From assembly GCA_947175325.1 (NCBI GenBank), contig CAMWME010000006.1, forward strand, positions 18,030 to 82,029: DNA of 64,000 nucleotides, written 5' to 3'. The position numbers and the translations under genes are program-made. This document shows, in pieces, positions 7,856-14,659 of the stretch. A model generated the notes under the pieces. The model was given only the letters and a program-made list of their open reading frames with translations, ran no database searches and was not told the origin of the DNA. The stretch comes from an uncultured Clostridia bacterium. GTDB taxonomy: Bacteria > Bacillota > Clostridia > Christensenellales > Borkfalkiaceae. Every line of letters begins with the position of its first letter. Positions within the stretch are counted from its first letter, which is position 1.

Positions 7856-9199
7856 ATGAAGAAAAAATTTAAGTTCAGTCTTTCCGTTTGGCAGATACTT
7901 GCCCTTGCGTATCTCGGGGGCACTATCGTCGGCAGTATATTTTTGATAATGCCTTTCGCCACGCAAGAAGGACAGCAAACTTCATATATAAACGCTTTGT
8001 TTACTGCGGCCTCGGCGGTGTGCATAACGGGTCTGTCCCCTTACGACGTTGCAACCCACTGGACGCTTTTCGGGCAGCTCGTAATACTTTTTCTCGTTCA
8101 AATGAGCGGCTTGGGCTTTATGACTTTGGTTTCCGCGGCGTTCCTTATTTTTAAGCACGGAATGGGTTTCAGCAGCCGTAACGTGTTTATGCTTGACTCC
8201 CGCGGAAAATTTACCGGCATAAAAACGCTACTTTTGCGTATAGTTGGCGGAACTTTGATTTTCGAAACTATAGGCGCTCTTCTTTTAATGATACGGTTTA
8301 TCCCCGATTTCGGGGTTGCCGACGGCATTTACTATTCGGTTTGGCACTCCGTTTCGGCTTTCTGCAACGCAGGCTTTGACTTAATGGGTTCTAAATACGG
8401 CGAATTCGTTTCACTGACAAATTACGCAACCGACCCCATCGTCACCTTGACCATATCCGCCCTCGTCATTTTAGGCGGCTTGGGCTTTGCGGTATGGAGC
8501 GACGTTATTGACTGCAGATTCAGATATAAAAAATTCCAGCTTAACACCAAAGTTGTGCTTATAGTAAACGCCATACTCATAGTTTTGGGTACTGCCGCTT
8601 TCCTTTTATTCGAGCGCGAAACCCAAGCAAATATGAACTTCGGGCAGAAGCTTTTGGTTTCCTTCTTCGAGGCGGTAACCCCCCGTTCGGCGGGCTTTGC
8701 CACCACCTCTTGCACCGAACTTTCGGACAGCGGTTATCTGTTGACCATAATATATATGTTCATCGGCGGCGGCTCGGGCTCCACTGCGGGCGGTATAAGG
8801 GTCGGCACCTTTGCCGTTATTACCATGGGTATGTTTGCGGCTTGCCGCGGGCGCAAGGATATAAACATAGGCAAAAGGCGCATCGAGTATTCACTCGTTT
8901 CGCAGTCGCTTGCAATCTTTGCCGCCTTCCTTATGGGCGTAGTATTATCCGCACTTACTATCGGCACTATTCAGCCCAAAGAAGAGTTTAAAGACGTCTT
9001 CTTCGAGTGCTTTTCGGCATTAAGCAATACGGGGCTTACTATGGACTTCACTCCTAAGCTCAGCGTTGCTTCAAGCATAATAATTATCTTTTTAATGTAC
9101 GCTGGCAGAGTGGGCATATTAACGCTTACCCTTGCACTCGGCAAAAAGCGAAACGCGGCGGAAATCCGCAGACCGGTAGATACCCTTCTTATCGGTTAA
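7856..9199 (+). CDS. ktrB: Potassium uptake membrane subunit (KtrB/TrkH family)
   Basis: 447 residues, the length of KtrB. A polytopic membrane protein that forms the K+ path of a Ktr-type uptake system with a cytosolic RCK ring. Four pore-loop repeats are visible: TAASAVCITGLSPYD, SVSAFCNAGFDLMG, EAVTPRSAGFATTSC and CFSALSNTGLTMDF, each with the filter glycine. A Gly-rich segment (IGGGSGSTAGGIRVGT) corresponds to the flexible gating loop in M2 of the third repeat. It is followed 22 bases later by the RCK subunit gene, so transport and regulation are co-expressed. Confidence 0.93.
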   Translation: MKKKFKFSLSVWQILALAYLGGTIVGSIFLIMPFATQEGQQTSYINALFTAASAVCITGLSPYDVATHWTLFGQLVILFLVQMSGLGFMTLVSAAFLIFKHGMGFSSRNVFMLDSRGKFTGIKTLLLRIVGGTLIFETIGALLLMIRFIPDFGVADGIYYSVWHSVSAFCNAGFDLMGSKYGEFVSLTNYATDPIVTLTISALVILGGLGFAVWSDVIDCRFRYKKFQLNTKVVLIVNAILIVLGTAAFLLFERETQANMNFGQKLLVSFFEAVTPRSAGFATTSCTELSDSGYLLTIIYMFIGGGSGSTAGGIRVGTFAVITMGMFAACRGRKDINIGKRRIEYSLVSQSLAIFAAFLMGVVLSALTIGTIQPKEEFKDVFFECFSALSNTGLTMDFTPKLSVASSIIIIFLMYAGRVGILTLTLALGKKRNAAEIRRPVDTLLIG

Positions 9200-9221
9200 A
9201 CAAAATTTGTAGAGGTTCTAT

Positions 9222-9878
9222 ATGAAATCTGTTTTATTAATAGGAATGGGTCAGTTCGGCCAGCTCCTTGGCGACAAACTTATGAAGCTCGGCAACGAGG
9301 TTATGATTGTAGACAAGGACGAGGATATCATCAACCCGCTTGCACCCAAATACACGAACGCGGTTATCACGAACTGTATCAATCCCGACAACGTGAAAAG
9401 CCTTGACGTTCCCTCCTTCGACGCGTGCGTCGTAACCATTGCGGACGACTTCCAAAGCTCTTTGGAAATAACCTCTATCTTGAAGGATTTGGGCGCGAAA
9501 TACGTCGTATCCAAGGCGAACACGGATATTCAAAGGAAGTTCCTTTTCCGCGTGGGCGCGGACGAGGTTATATACCCCAACCGCGACCTTGCCGAAAAGC
9601 TTGCCGTTCGCTTAAACGCGCAAAACGTTTACGACTATATCGAGCTTGACGAAACGTATTCCATTTTCGAGATTGCGGTTCCCGACAAGTGGATTGGCAA
9701 GACCATTCGCGAAGCCAACCCCCGCGCCGTGTACAATTTGAACATCTTGACTATTAAGAAGGGCAACAAAATTATGCCCTCCCCCACCCCCGATACCGTT
9801 TTTGAACAAGACGATAAAATGGTGGTTTTCGGCAACACGGAAAAAATTCTCGCCTTCACCAACAACAAGAAAAAGTAA
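9222..9878 (+). CDS. ktrA: Potassium uptake regulatory subunit (KtrA/TrkA, RCK)
   Basis: 218 residues. The N-terminal RCK_N Rossmann domain begins with VLLIGMGQFGQLLGDKL, whose GxGxFG binds nucleotide, with Asp at the end of the second strand (MIVDKDED). The C-terminal RCK_C domain (from about residue 135, IFEIAVPDKWIGKTIREANPR...) would bind regulatory ligands such as c-di-AMP in this family. It forms the cytosolic ring that gates KtrB. Second gene of the operon; its stop codon runs straight into repeat copy B and a terminator. Confidence 0.93.
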   Translation: MKSVLLIGMGQFGQLLGDKLMKLGNEVMIVDKDEDIINPLAPKYTNAVITNCINPDNVKSLDVPSFDACVVTIADDFQSSLEITSILKDLGAKYVVSKANTDIQRKFLFRVGADEVIYPNRDLAEKLAVRLNAQNVYDYIELDETYSIFEIAVPDKWIGKTIREANPRAVYNLNILTIKKGNKIMPSPTPDTVFEQDDKMVVFGNTEKILAFTNNKKK

Positions 9879-9975
9879 GCGTTCCGCTTAACCAAGTATC
9901 TTAATTACTTTTGCGAAACACCTACCTATCTCACATCAAACTTAAAGCCCCGCGCTATTTAGCGCGGGGCTTGTC
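9879..9975 (+). repeat. Intergenic repeat element, copy B, ending in a terminator
   Basis: Starts right after the ktrA stop with the head GTTCCGCTTAACCAAGTATC. It ends with ATCAAACTTAAAGCCC leading into the stem AAGCCCCGCGCT / TAGCGCGGGGCTT (9945-9972). The hairpin works in both directions, and the comF stop codon (9955-9957) lies inside it. Confidence 0.8.
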
Positions 9976-10686
9976 TTTACCGTTAAATTTATATTCTACT
10001 GAGGCAGCCGTCGCAAGATACACAGCCGTTGCGCCCGCCTTTAAAAGCGCCTTCGCCATTTCGTCCGCGGTTGCGCCCGTCGTTAAAATATCGTCAACCA
10101 CCAGCACGCGCTTGCCCTTAACGGCGTCACGCTTTACCACGCGGAAACAACCGGCTAAGTTTTTACTGCGCTCTTTGCGGGTAAGCTCTTTCTGCTCGCC
10201 CGTTTCTTTGCGCTTTTCGACCGCGCCTTTTATATAGGGCTTGCCCACCCTTGCCGCTACGGCTTTTGCCAAAAGCTCGCTTTGGTTGTAGCCCCGCCTC
10301 GATTTTGAGCGGCGCGTCATCGGCACGCAAACTATGCAATCGTATTCGGGAAAGTCCTTAACGGCTTTACAGATTCGGTCCGCAAGATAATCCTTTAAAT
10401 AGCTCCCTCCGTTTTTAAACTTTTTTATAAGATAAGCGGCGCTGCCTTCGTACACGAATGCAGACGCCGCCATTTTATACGTTGGCGGCTTGGCTTTACA
10501 CTCTATGCAAAATTCCGAGCGCACCGTTTTTCTCCCACACACGGGGCATTTATCTTTGTCGTTAAAAATCAAGGTCTTGGCGCAATCGTCGCAGATATTC
10601 GTGCCGAAGGTTTCCCGACCGCAAATATCGCAAGTAAAGTCCTTAGGGAACAGCGCGTCCAATACCTCTTTTAAAAAGACGTTCAA
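9955..10686 (-). CDS. comF: ComF-family phosphoribosyltransferase-like protein
   Basis: 243 residues. The N-terminus has two zinc-binding Cys clusters (CDICGRETFGTNICDDC and CPVCGRKTVRSEFCIEC). The C-terminal half is a type I PRTase domain with the PRPP motif VLVVDDILTTGAT and the conserved RGYNQSELLAKAVA. ComF (ComFC) is needed for DNA uptake in naturally competent bacteria, but homologues are widespread in non-competent ones and the exact reaction is unknown. No other late competence genes are in the window. It follows the XRE regulator gene by one base, so the two are co-transcribed. Confidence 0.9.
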   Translation of the reverse strand: MNVFLKEVLDALFPKDFTCDICGRETFGTNICDDCAKTLIFNDKDKCPVCGRKTVRSEFCIECKAKPPTYKMAASAFVYEGSAAYLIKKFKNGGSYLKDYLADRICKAVKDFPEYDCIVCVPMTRRSKSRRGYNQSELLAKAVAARVGKPYIKGAVEKRKETGEQKELTRKERSKNLAGCFRVVKRDAVKGKRVLVVDDILTTGATADEMAKALLKAGATAVYLATAASVEYKFNGKDKPRAK

Positions 10687-10687
10687 C

Positions 10688-10909
10688 TTAATACTCGCGC
10701 CGCCCTATAAGCACGTCTATATCCTCGCCGAAGTAATCGGCGATTTTACAAAGATACTCAAGCGTTATCTCACGCTTGCCCGTCACGTAGCGGGAAATAG
10801 TCTGCTGCGGGATATTCAACGCCTTTGCAAGCTCACCTTGAGTAAGCCCGTTTTCCTTAATCAACGCACTTAAATTTTGTGCAAACGCTTGCGCGTACTT
10901 ACTAACCAT
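10688..10909 (-). CDS. XRE-family transcriptional regulator
   Basis: 73 residues, almost entirely one Cro/CI-type helix-turn-helix (LTQGELAKALNIPQQTISRYVTGKREITLEYLCKIADYF). Probably a small DNA-binding regulator. It is the first gene of a two-gene unit with comF, starting directly upstream of it. The target is unknown. Confidence 0.85.
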   Translation of the reverse strand: MVSKYAQAFAQNLSALIKENGLTQGELAKALNIPQQTISRYVTGKREITLEYLCKIADYFGEDIDVLIGRREY

Positions 10910-11079
10910 ACCTAAGTTTTACACCAAACGGTGTACAAATGCAAGCAAAACTACGAAAACGGAGAAAAACGGAGAAAAAATCGGGACAGATAAGGAGATT
11001 ATTTTTCGTTGGCAAGTGTTATAGTTATGTCGAGAAAACACGAAAAATGTAAAAACGCGCTTTTTACAAGGAGGATAAA

Positions 11080-11343
11080 ATGCACAACAAAATGTCTGCC
11101 ACGGGAGTATTGTCACACTTGATTTACGTATTAGAATCTAACTTATCGGAGCTTACTTCCGCCGAACGTATAGACGAATATACTATGGGCAGTTGGGAAG
11201 CGTGCATAGAGTGTCTTGAAGCTATCAGTTGTTGGACGCGTGCGAAAGATTTCGGTTTAAATTACAACCCCGAAATTAAATTTAATTTGGAAACGGCGCA
11301 GTGCCGTTGCCCGTCAACGAGAACCCCGCGCCGCAAAAAATAA
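11080..11343 (+). CDS. Hypothetical protein, 87 residues
   Basis: Not recognised. Supported as a gene by a near-perfect Shine-Dalgarno AAGGAGG five bases before the ATG and by sensible codon use to the stop. The product is acidic in the middle, has three cysteines in short spacing (ACIECLEAISC) plus CRC later, and a basic tail ending RKK. It converges with the sensor kinase gene with only four bases between stop codons and no obvious terminator. Confidence 0.6.
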   Translation: MHNKMSATGVLSHLIYVLESNLSELTSAERIDEYTMGSWEACIECLEAISCWTRAKDFGLNYNPEIKFNLETAQCRCPSTRTPRRKK

Positions 11344-11347
11344 GCTT

Positions 11348-12826
11348 TTAGCCATTCGTTCCGTCACGCAAAGCTTCTAAAAGCTCAACGGCAATTCCTT
11401 TGCGCGCGGCGCAGACTGCAACGACGCTTTCACGGTAAGTTCGCACCAAAACCTCTCGCCGTCCGTCGAAGGCAATTTCAATAAACTTAGTAAACCCGAA
11501 GTTCTGCGGCGCCTCGTCAAGCGTAAAGCTTGCACCGTACTTTGCCAAAATTTCAAAAACCGTAAAAAGTCCTATACCGCTACCGCCCACGCCCGCGCGG
11601 GTAGTAACTTGCTCCAAACCGAGCTTTTTAAGCACCTCTTCATAGAACTGTTCGCCGCTGTCGTAAATACGGATAAGCGGCTTTTTGTTTTCCGTTTCGC
11701 CAAGTTCTACGCGCACTTTCGCATTGGGCGAGCCGAGGGCGGAGTGCATAGCGTTATCGCAAAGGTAGCTAAGCAACTTATGTACGTCGATTTTATCCAG
11801 AGCGTTTTCGGTAAACCAATTTTTAACGTCTGCGGAAATATCTGCGCTTGCCGTAAAGCTTTTACGCTCCGCCGCGGTAAACAACTGAATTATCGGCGCG
11901 TCGATTACCCTTACTCCCGTTTGCGGAATATTTTGCAAGCTGCACTTTACGTTTGCCAAATTCATCTCATCCAAAACATGTTGCAACAAATCCCGAAGAG
12001 CGCGCAGCTCGGCGCAATCGGTTTGTGCCGCAACGCTTTCCGCAAGAAGGGCGCAGTTAGGCAAAGCTTTATTTAGATAATGAAATTGTTTAGCGGACAC
12101 GGCAACCTTCAAATCATTTTCAGCGGCGTCTGATTTTAACTCCGCTATTTCATCCTCCAAGAGCTTGACGTTCTGCTGTTCAACCCCTTTGCGGTAATTG
12201 TAGGTAATATGCCTCCTCCACCACAAAATAAGAAGCAGTCCGAATAGCGTTAGTATAAGCACACCGGTATCATATATAGATTCAGTAGCGTTTTTTGTAT
12301 ATACAATCATCCATGCAAAAATACAACCCACACTGAGAAACAATAATATTTCAAATGTCGCAGTTTCCCCTTTCGGGTTCACTCCACTCCGTAGCCTCTT
12401 TATTTTAAACAAAAGAAAAACACCAACAATTTGAATTGCGCTAATTGATAATTGTGTAATAACGTTTTTAACGGTTTCGTTTTTAATAAGGTACAAAACT
12501 GCGGCAATAGGAAAGCTTAAAATAAGGCTTGCGGCAAATGTAATTGCAGAAATGCCCAGCGCAATCGTACCTACCGTAACCGTTTCGTAAAAGGTTTTTC
12601 TGAACCGAACAAATAAAAATGCAACGCCGAAAATAAGGAACCCTATTGGAACAAGTATTTTTACATAGATTTTTACAAAATGCAAAACTGCAGATAATGC
12701 AATAAACAGCGGAATATCAAACAAATCCCAAGCTTTTAGCTTTATGCGCTGCAATTTAGTATAGGCATACAAAATGCATATGAAAATGGCGGTGAATTTA
12801 ATTAAAGATAAAATAAAATCAATCAT
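11348..12826 (-). CDS. Membrane sensor kinase with GHKL ATPase domain (AgrC-like)
   Basis: 492 residues. About six or seven transmembrane segments fill the first 200 residues. A coiled region follows (NVKLLEDEIAELKSDAAENDLK), then a possible phospho-acceptor histidine in KQFHYLNKALPN. The C-terminal HATPase has an N-box (LLSYLCDNAMHSA), a G1 box (IRIYDSG) and a G2 box (GVGGSGIGLFTVFE). This layout is like AgrC/HPK10 kinases that sense peptides. The gene lies next to a 19-residue peptide gene and a response regulator, so I infer one signalling module. The signal and the acceptor histidine are inferred, not proven. Confidence 0.78.
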   Translation of the reverse strand: MIDFILSLIKFTAIFICILYAYTKLQRIKLKAWDLFDIPLFIALSAVLHFVKIYVKILVPIGFLIFGVAFLFVRFRKTFYETVTVGTIALGISAITFAASLILSFPIAAVLYLIKNETVKNVITQLSISAIQIVGVFLLFKIKRLRSGVNPKGETATFEILLFLSVGCIFAWMIVYTKNATESIYDTGVLILTLFGLLLILWWRRHITYNYRKGVEQQNVKLLEDEIAELKSDAAENDLKVAVSAKQFHYLNKALPNCALLAESVAAQTDCAELRALRDLLQHVLDEMNLANVKCSLQNIPQTGVRVIDAPIIQLFTAAERKSFTASADISADVKNWFTENALDKIDVHKLLSYLCDNAMHSALGSPNAKVRVELGETENKKPLIRIYDSGEQFYEEVLKKLGLEQVTTRAGVGGSGIGLFTVFEILAKYGASFTLDEAPQNFGFTKFIEIAFDGRREVLVRTYRESVVAVCAARKGIAVELLEALRDGTNG

Positions 12827-12882
12827 AGGCGTATTATATCACAAAAGTAGTTAAAATTCGATAAAACCTCCCAGAATTTTAC

Positions 12883-12921
12883 AAGCCCTCCTCTTTTACA
12901 CTCAAAGAAAAAGGAGGGCTT
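12883..12921 (+). promoter_or_regulatory. Hairpin that sequesters the Shine-Dalgarno of a peptide gene
   Basis: Perfect 10-bp inverted repeat AAGCCCTCCT (12883-12892) / AGGAGGGCTT (12912-12921) with a 19-base loop. The right arm contains the AGGAGG ribosome-binding site of the small ORF at 12928, so in this fold the site is paired. There is no T-run after it, so it is not a terminator. It may act as a translational switch. Confidence 0.6.
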
Positions 12922-12927
12922 TTACAA

Positions 12928-12987
12928 ATGTTTTGGAACTATCTTAAAGAAGTTTGGTCTTGGCTTGTATCTTTCATGGGTGTCTAA
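12928..12987 (+). CDS. 19-residue aromatic peptide, candidate signal peptide
   Basis: The ORF encodes MFWNYLKEVWSWLVSFMGV. It has AGGAGGG six to nine bases before the ATG and a strong terminator nine bases after the stop, so it forms a complete transcription-translation unit although very short. Three Trp, two Phe and one Tyr with one Lys and one Glu suggest an amphipathic, membrane-seeking peptide. It sits between a membrane sensor kinase and a response regulator, on the opposite strand. I infer a secreted or membrane-active signal, or a small leader peptide. No Gly-Gly leader or AgrD-type Cys ring is present, so it does not match the classic families. Confidence 0.55.
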   Translation: MFWNYLKEVWSWLVSFMGV

Positions 12988-12995
12988 TCACAAAC

Positions 12996-13028
12996 AAAAA
13001 GCGGGTTGCAAAATTGCAACCCGCTTTT
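12996..13028. terminator. Bidirectional terminator between peptide and response regulator genes
   Basis: Stem AAAAGCGGGTTGCAA / TTGCAACCCGCTTTT with a 2-base centre. T-rich sequence flanks it on both strands; it serves the peptide gene (plus) and the response regulator gene (minus). Confidence 0.85.
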
Positions 13029-13034
13029 ACTTTA

Positions 13035-13814
13035 TTAATTAAAATGGTTTATAACCCGTTGTTTGTAGAAAAATACGAACTCGTAAACGGTCGGCGCGTA
13101 TTTATCTTTACGCAACTGCGCGGTGTAATACTTTTGTAAGTTATTTATGTCTGCGTTTTCCCAAGTATTGTCTATCGCGTACTGCATTGCGTGCATAACT
13201 GCGCTTTCGCTTTTGTTATACTTCGCGCCGATTGTCTTTCCCCAATTTTGATTTTCACCGTTGGCGGCCAAAATAATTGCCTCAACCAAGTATCCATAGC
13301 CCGCGTTTTTTACTCTTACGCCAAGCTTATTGAACTCGGCTTGCACGAATTCTCGCATTTTGTTGTCCAGCTGACCTTCGGTAAGCTGCGTCGGCGGGTC
13401 CTCTTCGCAGCCCAAAATTTCGGGCATAACTCTGAGTAGATGGTCTATCACCATTTTGGGCGAATAACCTTTCTGCCATTTCGCGAACTCGTAATCCGCG
13501 CCCAGCTTTTTCGTGCGAATACGCGTAACTTTACTCGCGCTGTTTGTGTTGATAACTATGTACGGCTTGGGGCTGAGAACGGTAGAACGCAGCTTGTCCA
13601 AAAGGTCCATTCCGTCGCCGCTGCCGTCTTGAAGCTCTAAATCCAAAATTACCGCGTGGGGTTTTTTGTTGCGGATAAAGTCAAACGCCTCGTTTGAAGA
13701 TTTCAAAACGCCCGCAAGGCAAAGCTTGTCCGCGTTTGCGTTAATCTCTTGGGTCAAGGCGTTGCTGTCGTTTTCGTCGTCCTCAACGATAAGTACGCTA
13801 AGTTTGTTCGTCAT
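13035..13814 (-). CDS. Response regulator with Spo0A-type output domain
   Basis: 259 residues. The receiver domain starts LSVLIVEDDENDSN (acidic pocket), with the phospho-acceptor Asp in HAVILDLELQDGSGDG. The C-terminal 110 residues (LGVRVKNAGYGYLVEAIILAANG...IGAKYNKSESAVMHAMQYAIDNTWENADINNL) align with the Spo0A_C DNA-binding domain by its YLxEAI, IAxKYN..xSxVexAIRhAIe and A..NV pattern. It is too diverged to call Spo0A itself, and the usual 0A-like receiver-to-DBD order is kept. The start is at ATG 13814 with AGGAG upstream; an earlier in-frame ATG lacks such a site. Likely partner of the sensor kinase at 11348. Confidence 0.85.
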   Translation of the reverse strand: MTNKLSVLIVEDDENDSNALTQEINANADKLCLAGVLKSSNEAFDFIRNKKPHAVILDLELQDGSGDGMDLLDKLRSTVLSPKPYIVINTNSASKVTRIRTKKLGADYEFAKWQKGYSPKMVIDHLLRVMPEILGCEEDPPTQLTEGQLDNKMREFVQAEFNKLGVRVKNAGYGYLVEAIILAANGENQNWGKTIGAKYNKSESAVMHAMQYAIDNTWENADINNLQKYYTAQLRKDKYAPTVYEFVFFYKQRVINHFN

Positions 13815-13941
13815 AAGTGCTCCTATATTTTTATTATAGTACAAAACCCGCTTTGCCAGCCGTTTATTTAAAACGACTGATTCCAACAGCATTTTTTACG
13901 CATTATAAAAAATTTTATCCTCAATTTGTTAAAAGCATATT

Positions 13942-13969
13942 CGAATCCCACAGTCAGAGTCCGTCATTC
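13942..13969 (-). pseudogene. tRNA fragment at the left edge of the defence island
   Basis: The minus strand reads ACGGACTCTGACT, identical to 13 bases of the anticodon arm of the tRNA-Gln at 30055, then jumps to GGGATTCGAAT, which looks like a T arm. No complete tRNA can be folded. The same 13 bases occur in the same orientation at 30092-30104. Confidence 0.45.
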
Positions 13970-13984
13970 AACCCGAAAAACAAG

Positions 13985-14007
13985 CAAAAAAGGGGCAAAA
14001 ATGCCCC
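13985..14007 (-). terminator. Likely terminator of the dnd operon
   Basis: On the minus strand, GGGGCA-TTTTT-GCCCC-like stem followed by TTTTTT, about 170 bases past the last gene of the operon. A second, longer inverted repeat (14049-14087) lies upstream of it. Confidence 0.5.
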
Positions 14008-14048
14008 AAAATCAGCCGTTTTCGATGATTTTTTAACCTTTACTCCCC

Positions 14049-14087
14049 TTTTTACTCCCAAATTTTCTCCAACTTTGGGAGTAAAAA
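14049..14087. repeat. Perfect 14-bp inverted repeat
   Basis: TTTTTACTCCCAAA (14049-14062) / TTTGGGAGTAAAAA (14074-14087), loop 11 bases. It could be a bidirectional terminator or an island-end structure. Confidence 0.6.
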
Positions 14088-14102
14088 TTTTTCATTAAAA
14101 AT

Positions 14103-14135
14103 GAATGACGGACTCGCCACTTTTGTCCGTCATTC
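14103..14135. repeat. Perfect 11-bp inverted repeat related to tRNA-Gln
   Basis: GAATGACGGAC (14103-14113) / GTCCGTCATTC (14125-14135), loop 11 bases. The left arm shares GAATGACGGA with the tRNA-Gln gene (around 30083), and the right arm repeats GTCCGTCATTC at 13959-13969. Confidence 0.6.
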
Positions 14136-14179
14136 TAATGAGTCAGCGGGTTTATTTGAACACATAAAACTTAATAGTT

Positions 14180-14659
14180 TCATTTTTTCTCATAATACTT
14201 AATAGCTATATTAAACGCATCTAGAAACTCTTCCCTTGATGTTGGTTTATCAACCAAAGGGTACTCATTTAATAGATAATAGCCCTTAAGTGCATATGCA
14301 TTTAGAGTTTTAACCCCTTCTTCTGATAATAAAGAATCGTCTTCACTTAGATATTTCAACATTATTTCTTCAAGCTTGCTACTTTGAGTATCAATGCCCA
14401 ATCGTTTAGCTTCTGTAGCTATTAGCAATCCAGCAATATGCGCTTTATAATCCGCATAAGGTTTAGGATATTTCTCAACAATATCTCGAAAACCGGTCGT
14501 ATCATTGTCTAACTGAACAGCCGACATACCAATTAATGCACAGCAATAGTAAACATCGAACTGCATAAATTTGTTCTTATCTGATACCGAATGGGACCCT
14601 TCAGTATTTATAATACTATCAAAAAAAGAATAGGCGTTTTGAGAAATTTGAAAATGCAT
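14180..14659 (-). CDS. Unknown protein, last gene of the dnd operon
   Basis: 159 residues, not recognised. Predominantly helical, without signal peptide, membrane segment or clear catalytic motif. It overlaps the upstream ATPase gene by one base, so it is translationally coupled and very probably works with that ATPase, as a partner or target-recognition subunit. Low G+C like the rest of the island. Confidence 0.6.
   Translation of the reverse strand: MHFQISQNAYSFFDSIINTEGSHSVSDKNKFMQFDVYYCCALIGMSAVQLDNDTTGFRDIVEKYPKPYADYKAHIAGLLIATEAKRLGIDTQSSKLEEIMLKYLSEDDSLLSEEGVKTLNAYALKGYYLLNEYPLVDKPTSREEFLDAFNIAIKYYEKK

Noticed and set aside
10919..11079. A 65-codon minus-strand ORF before the XRE/comF unit
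   Set aside because: No ribosome-binding site, unlikely composition, and it overlaps the leader of the better-supported plus-strand gene at 11080.
13035..13892. Spo0A itself
   Set aside because: The output domain is Spo0A_C-like, but key recognition-helix and receiver sequences are too diverged, and the gene sits with a sensor kinase, unlike normal spo0A loci.
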